This document shows, one piece after another, positions 7,338 to 11,204 of a stretch of 11,204 nucleotides of DNA (the stretch's first letter is position 1; each line of letters begins with the position of its first letter). Where the stretch lies: contig CAJUIE010000050.1 of NCBI GenBank assembly GCA_910586375.1, positions 1-11,204 of the forward strand, given 5' to 3'. Both the position numbers and the translations under genes were made by a program. A model generated the notes under the pieces. It ran no database searches. It saw only the letters and a program-made list of their open reading frames with translations, and had not been told where the DNA came from. Origin of the DNA: an uncultured Alistipes sp. (lineage in GTDB: Bacteria; Bacteroidota; Bacteroidia; Bacteroidales; Rikenellaceae).

Positions 7338-8714
7338 ATGAAACGTCTCTTCGCGCTGCTGTCTCTGATTGCAGCACTCGGGGCCTGCTCCGCCCCCGAC
7401 CCGATCTACGTTTTCCCCGACGATCCCGTCGTGCCGAAGCCCGATCCGACGCCGAGCGGACCGAAGCCCCGCTATATCTGGGTCGACGCTGCGGCCAACT
7501 TCCCCGACTTCGCAGACAGTCAGGAGAACATCCGCCGCGACCTCACGAGAGCCAGGGAGGTGGGGTTCACCGACATCGTGGTTGACGTGCGCCCCACTAA
7601 CGGCGATGTACTCTTCTCCTCGTCGCACTGCCAACAGGCCGAGTGGCTTGGGGCATGGATCACGGGGCAGGGCTATGTGAAGATCACCCGCACGGCCACG
7701 TGGGACTACTTGCAGGCTTTCATCGACATCGGCCACGAACTGGGCCTGCGCATCCACGCCGGATTCAATACGATGGTCGGCGGCCACTATTCGACACTCG
7801 GCAAGGCAGGCGTGCTCTACCGCGACGCAGAAAAACACGACTGGGCCACGGTGCTCAACACCGAAGGGGGCTATATCAACACCCTCGACCGCAACCAGAC
7901 CGGCACACAGTTCTTCAACCCGGGCAATCCCGACGTGCAGGAGTACCTGTGCAATCTGCTCCGGGACCTGGCCTCTTATAAAGAGCTCGACGGCATCGTG
8001 CTGGACCGCGGACGTTTCGACTCGCTGCAAAGCGACTTTTCGGAGCTGACGCTCCGGCAGTTCGAGACTTATTGCGGTCATAGTGTTGATTTCACGGCCA
8101 CCGTGTTGCCGGCCGGTTTCACAGGTACGATCGGTCAAATGCAGACGTCACAATACAAGTATCTGAAAAAATGGCTGGAGTTCCGCGCCAAGACGATCCA
8201 CGACTTCATGGAAAAGGCCAAAGCAGCGGTGCGCAGCGTCAATCCCTCCGTTAAATTCGGTGTTTACGTCGGCGGGTGGTACTCGACCTATTACGACGTA
8301 GGTGTCAACTGGGGCGGTCCGGGTTACGACACCGCGCAGGATTTTTCCGCCTGGGCATCGGCCAATTACCGCAATTACGGTTACGCCGACATGATGGATC
8401 ACATGCTCATAGGCGCCTATGCCTCGCCGGGCAGTGTCACCGGCACGACGGAATGGACCATGGAGGGCTTCTGCTCACTGGCCATGCGCCGCACGGCAGG
8501 CGCCTGTCCGTTGGTCGTAGGTGGTCCTGACGTGGGCAACTGGGATGCGGCGGACAAATACACCGATTATGAGGAGCACCTGGCCATAACCAACTCCATT
8601 CCTGCCTGCTACAACGCCTGCAACGGTTATTTCCTCTTCGACATGATCCACCTCAAGAAAGGCAATCTGTGGGAGTTCGCAGCAGCAGGCATAGCCAAAC
8701 TCCCCAAAAACTGA
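7338..8714 (+). CDS. GHL10-type glycosidase-like lipoprotein (complete paralogue of the gene at 1-606)
   Basis: The 458-residue protein starts with a lipoprotein signal peptide (MKRLFALLSLIAALGAC, lipobox LGAC, Cys17), a proline-rich linker (about 24-44), then a TIM-barrel-like domain. Motifs match the style of GHL10 (PF02638): YIWVDA near 46-51, the block FTDIVVDVRPTNGDVLFSS (77-95) like the family's xxQVRPxGDAxYxS, GLRIHAGFNT (136-145) in place of LHAWxNP, FFNPGNPDVQEYL (192-204), and ELDGIVLDRGRFD (216-228). D223 and D228 are candidate active-site residues by position at a strand end; this is inference. The second half (about 275-450) is the part shared with the truncated gene at the left edge, with clear divergence in the loops. 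It is likely a surface or periplasmic glycanase cutting the PUL substrate. It ends 7 bp before the SGNH gene. Family moderately sure, activity unknown; an inactive carbohydrate-binding homologue is possible. Confidence 0.85.
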   Translation: MKRLFALLSLIAALGACSAPDPIYVFPDDPVVPKPDPTPSGPKPRYIWVDAAANFPDFADSQENIRRDLTRAREVGFTDIVVDVRPTNGDVLFSSSHCQQAEWLGAWITGQGYVKITRTATWDYLQAFIDIGHELGLRIHAGFNTMVGGHYSTLGKAGVLYRDAEKHDWATVLNTEGGYINTLDRNQTGTQFFNPGNPDVQEYLCNLLRDLASYKELDGIVLDRGRFDSLQSDFSELTLRQFETYCGHSVDFTATVLPAGFTGTIGQMQTSQYKYLKKWLEFRAKTIHDFMEKAKAAVRSVNPSVKFGVYVGGWYSTYYDVGVNWGGPGYDTAQDFSAWASANYRNYGYADMMDHMLIGAYASPGSVTGTTEWTMEGFCSLAMRRTAGACPLVVGGPDVGNWDAADKYTDYEEHLAITNSIPACYNACNGYFLFDMIHLKKGNLWEFAAAGIAKLPKN

Positions 8715-8721
8715 CCCACTC

Positions 8722-9411
8722 ATGAAACAATCGCATCGCATCTTGAGCGCCGTACTTGTGGCTTCGTGTGCCGCCTTCGGCGCTGCCCGGGCCCAGGAAG
8801 CGCCCACCCCAAAATTCCGTAACGCCTACTACGATTGCCGCCGTGCAGCCCACCAGCAGGAAGGAATGCCTGCGGGAGCCATCGTTCTCCTGGGCAACAG
8901 TATCACCGAGCAAGGGTGGTGGGAGTTCCTGCTCCCCGGCCTCAAAGTCGTTAACCGCGGCATCGGTGGCGACAACACTTACGGCATGCTGGACCGTCTG
9001 CCCGAGATTCTTGACTTCGCACCGCGCAAAATTTTCCTCATGGCGGGCATCAACGACCTTTCAACGGGGTATCCCGTCGCAGATGTCGCCGACAATATCG
9101 CCGCCATGCTCGACCTGATCCGGGAGCGAGTTCCTGCGTGCGAGGTCTACGTCCAGAGCGTCCTGACGCCTAACGACTCCGTGCTGGCTTATGAGTATAT
9201 CAAGGGAAAACGCGAGCTCGTACGCGAGCTGAATGCCCAATTGCGGATGCTGTGCGCCGCACGGGGAGTGACCTACGTCGATGTGGCCCCCCTGCTGAGC
9301 GACGCCGAAGGGCAGGTACGTACGGCTCTGACCAAGGACGGAATCCACCTCCACCCGGCAGCCTACCGCCTCTGGGTCGACCACCTCAAGCGGAACAAAT
9401 ACCTGAAATGA
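8722..9411 (+). CDS. Secreted SGNH/GDSL-type esterase
   Basis: This 229-residue enzyme has a signal peptide (hydrophobic core SAVLVASCAAFGA, probable cleavage near ARAQ, residue 25) without a lipobox, so a periplasmic location is likely. All four SGNH blocks are present: the nucleophile Ser60 in LLGNSITE (GNS in place of GDS), Gly80 in NRGIGGDNT, Asn111 in MAGIND, and the Asp206/His209 pair in KDGIHLHP. The NRGIGGDNT block resembles platelet-activating-factor acetylhydrolase-like members of the Lipase_GDSL_2 group, many of which remove O-acetyl groups from sugars. In this PUL it would de-esterify the imported oligosaccharide (inferred). Its TGA overlaps the ATG of the next gene (ATGA, 9408-9411), which suggests translational coupling. 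Esterase class is confident; the acyl substrate is not determined. Confidence 0.92.
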   Translation: MKQSHRILSAVLVASCAAFGAARAQEAPTPKFRNAYYDCRRAAHQQEGMPAGAIVLLGNSITEQGWWEFLLPGLKVVNRGIGGDNTYGMLDRLPEILDFAPRKIFLMAGINDLSTGYPVADVADNIAAMLDLIRERVPACEVYVQSVLTPNDSVLAYEYIKGKRELVRELNAQLRMLCAARGVTYVDVAPLLSDAEGQVRTALTKDGIHLHPAAYRLWVDHLKRNKYLK

Positions 9412-10817
9412 CGATGAACGGACGTGTCGCAGCCATCGACCTGCTGCGCGGGTTGGCAATCGTGGGCATGGTGCTCTCGGGGCAAATGCTCTGGAACGCC
9501 GGCTTGCCCGCTGCCATGTTCCATGCGCAGTTGCCGCCGCCCTCATTCGCCTTCGACCCTTCGGTGCCGGGCATTACGTGGGTCGATCTGGTCTTTCCGT
9601 TCTTCCTCTTCTCGATGGGCGCGGCGTTGCCGTTCGCACTTCGGCGCAGGGAAGCGCAGGGGGCCCGCACACGGGATATTCTGCAAAGCGCTCTGCACCG
9701 CTGGCTGTGGCTTGTGCTCTTTGCGGTGGTCCTGGCCAATACATACATGGCGCGCCTGCACAACATTCCGGCATGGGCAGCCGCACTCGCCACGCTCGTC
9801 GTCTGGGCACTTTTCTTCGCCATGTTCGTGCGGGTGCCCGGCATGGACCGGGAGCGCAATACATGGCTCAACCGCGGCGGGGCCGTGGCTCTGCTCGTCA
9901 TCACAGCGCTTTATCGACCGGTGTTCGGCATCGATGTCTCAATCCGGCAAAGCGATATTATCATCCTGATTCTGGCCTGGATGGCCCTGACAGGCACCGT
10001 GGCATGGTGGTTCACACGCCGTCGGCTGCTGGTGCGCCTCTTCCTCGTCGCCCTCATCGCTCTCGTGCAACTCTCCTCGGCAGTCGAGGGATCGTGGTGC
10101 GCCCGATTGTGGCAGCTGACACAGGCAGGCTGGCTCTTCAGGTGGGAATTTCTGAAATACCTCTGTATTGTACTACCCGGCACTCTCGCAGGTGACACAA
10201 TCTGCGATTTTCTCCATGAATCCCCAGCTCCGGGGTCTCGCAACCAGCGTCAACGACTCTACACGGTGCTGTTTGCACTGTCGCTCGCCACACTGCTCGG
10301 AGTGGTGTTATGGGGCCTCTTCGCACGCGAGGCAGCCTGGACCGTGGGGCTCTCTCTCGGACTGTTGCTTATCGCTGCAACCACGCTGCGGGGCATGTGC
10401 GACAACGACCGCACACTCTATGGCCGACTGCTCGGCGCTACAGTCTGCTGGCTCCTCCTCGGCCTTGCCGCCGAACCACTCGAAGGGGGCATCAAGAAGG
10501 ACCCGGCCACAGTAAGCTACTTTTTTGTCACCTCAGCTTTAGCCCTCTGCGTTGTTCAGATCGCCCTGGTCGGCGAGCGGAGTTTCCGCACCGACATCCG
10601 CCCGTTGGTGGCTTGCGGGGCTAATCCGATGTTCGCTTATACGGCTTCAGGCTATCTGCTCGCACCGCTGCTCACGCTTACGATGCTTTCCGGAGCAGTC
10701 GAGCGCATGGCTTCCCTGACCCCTTGGTGCGGATTCCTGCGGGGCGTGCTTTTCGCCTTACTCGTAGTGGGACTCACCTGGCTTTTCACCCGCAAAAACT
10801 ACTATTGGAAATCATGA
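9408..10817 (+). CDS. DUF5009 multi-pass membrane protein, HGSNAT-like acyltransferase family
   Basis: The start chosen is the ATG at 9408, which overlaps the previous stop as ATGA; the ATG at 9414 is an alternative, and the frame upstream of these lies inside the esterase gene. The 469-residue product has about a dozen hydrophobic segments and should reside in the inner membrane. The N-terminus carries the family signature AAIDLLRGLAIVGMVLSGQ (8-26), MFHAQLPPP (37-45, with His39), and GITWVDLVFPFFLF (55-68), matching DUF5009 and, more distantly, the catalytic domain of heparan-alpha-glucosaminide N-acetyltransferase, which moves acetyl groups across a membrane onto a terminal glucosamine. 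Later family-like motifs are EGGIKKDPATVSYFFVTS and CGANPMFAYT. The stop overlaps the next start, again as ATGA. Acetyl transfer to an amino sugar is inferred from distant homology; a transport role for the imported sugar is an alternative. Confidence 0.88.
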   Translation: MTMNGRVAAIDLLRGLAIVGMVLSGQMLWNAGLPAAMFHAQLPPPSFAFDPSVPGITWVDLVFPFFLFSMGAALPFALRRREAQGARTRDILQSALHRWLWLVLFAVVLANTYMARLHNIPAWAAALATLVVWALFFAMFVRVPGMDRERNTWLNRGGAVALLVITALYRPVFGIDVSIRQSDIIILILAWMALTGTVAWWFTRRRLLVRLFLVALIALVQLSSAVEGSWCARLWQLTQAGWLFRWEFLKYLCIVLPGTLAGDTICDFLHESPAPGSRNQRQRLYTVLFALSLATLLGVVLWGLFAREAAWTVGLSLGLLLIAATTLRGMCDNDRTLYGRLLGATVCWLLLGLAAEPLEGGIKKDPATVSYFFVTSALALCVVQIALVGERSFRTDIRPLVACGANPMFAYTASGYLLAPLLTLTMLSGAVERMASLTPWCGFLRGVLFALLVVGLTWLFTRKNYYWKS

Positions 10818-11204
10818 AAATAACCGGCACTTTTCTCGACGAGATCAGCCACGACATCCCCCACCAAAACTGGGGCGAACACGAGTGGGACGCCGATTTC
10901 GGCCACATGCGTTCGATCGGCATCGACACCGTGATCCTGATTCGTTCAGGCTACCGCAAATTCCTGACCTACCCTTCGAAATACCTCCTTTCCAAAGGTT
11001 GTTATCGCCCCTCCGTCGATCTGCTCGACCTGTTTCTGCGCCTGGCCGACAAGCACGGCATGACCTTCTACTTCGGGCTTTACGACTCGGGCCATTACTG
11101 GGACACGGGCGATATGAGCCTTGAGGTCGAGGCGAACCGCTATGTCATCGACGAGGTGTGGGAGCATTATGGCAGTCGTCACGCCAGCTTCGGAGGGTGG
11201 TACC
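10814..11204 (+). CDS. DUF4434 protein, N-terminal part (3' end outside window)
   Basis: The ATG at 10814 overlaps the preceding TGA (ATGA, 10814-10817), and the frame stays open for 130 codons to the window edge. The protein begins directly with MKITGTFLDEISHDIPHQNWG, with no signal peptide or lipobox, so as read it is cytoplasmic. Motifs typical of DUF4434 (PF14488, a TIM-barrel glycosidase-like family) follow in order: EWDADFGHMRSIGIDTVILIRSGY, TYPSKYL, DLLDLFLRLADKHGMTFYFGLYDSG, and NRYVIDEVWEHYG with SFGGWY at the edge. In the family an acidic residue is expected shortly after this last motif, which would be just beyond the window. As the last visible gene of a coupled set it may process the imported, modified sugar. 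Family confident; reaction unknown; length and further domains cannot be seen. Confidence 0.88.
   Translation, partial: MKITGTFLDEISHDIPHQNWGEHEWDADFGHMRSIGIDTVILIRSGYRKFLTYPSKYLLSKGCYRPSVDLLDLFLRLADKHGMTFYFGLYDSGHYWDTGDMSLEVEANRYVIDEVWEHYGSRHASFGGWY

Noticed and set aside
7305..8138. A 277-codon open frame on the - strand inside the second glycosidase-like gene
   Set aside because: It is antisense to a well-supported lipoprotein gene, and its composition is that of a reverse-complement shadow.
9252..9407. N-terminal extension of the DUF5009 protein into the esterase gene
   Set aside because: The extension is arginine/proline-rich shadow sequence, whereas the family signature starts right after the ATG at 9408, which also forms a normal ATGA overlap.
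1..11204. tRNA/rRNA genes, CRISPR arrays, insertion sequences, integrases or regulatory proteins of the PUL
   Set aside because: Coding sequence fills nearly the whole window and none of these was recognised; any sigma/anti-sigma, hybrid two-component or SusR-like regulator must lie outside.

Overview
The window looks like a chromosomal stretch of a GC-rich Bacteroidota, most plausibly Alistipes or another member of the Rikenellaceae. The evidence is a SusC/SusD pair, Bacteroidota-type lipoproteins, A-rich leaders without strong Shine-Dalgarno sequences, and several Bacteroidota-rich families (DUF5009, DUF4434, DUF5018-like) in strongly GC-biased codons. The genus is an inference from composition and gene style; no marker gene is present.

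All eight genes lie on the + strand, nearly back to back, and form what looks like one polysaccharide-utilization locus (PUL). From left to right: the 3' end of a GHL10-type glycosidase-like protein (1-606); a SusC-like TonB-dependent transporter (frame open 694-3792, probable real start 633); a SusD-like glycan-binding lipoprotein (3800-5506); a lipoprotein with Ig-like repeats and a propeller-like C-terminal half, in the SusE/SGBP position (5523-7265); a 72-bp gap with a strong hairpin (7283-7312); a second, complete GHL10-type lipoprotein that is a paralogue of the first (7338-8714); an SGNH/GDSL esterase (8722-9411); a DUF5009 multi-pass membrane protein related to heparan-alpha-glucosaminide N-acetyltransferase (9408-10817); and the 5' part of a DUF4434 protein (10814 to the window edge). 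The last three genes are joined by a 7-bp gap and two ATGA overlaps. No promoter is evident, so the operon probably starts upstream of the window.

The genes suggest a pathway running from outside to inside. SusC/SusD and the surface lipoproteins would capture and cut a glycan, the SGNH enzyme would remove acyl groups in the periplasm, the DUF5009 protein would act at the inner membrane (possibly acetyl transfer to an amino sugar), and the DUF4434 protein, which has no signal peptide, would act in the cytoplasm. The substrate cannot be read from sequence alone; an acetylated amino-sugar glycan is a hypothesis.

The most notable signal is a run of ten G bases (659-668) just after the natural ATG of susC. 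It puts the start codon and signal-peptide N-region out of frame with the rest of the gene. One G fewer (or two more) restores a single uninterrupted protein with a complete signal peptide. This is either a phase-variable contingency tract controlling the transporter or a homopolymer sequencing error; raw reads would decide.
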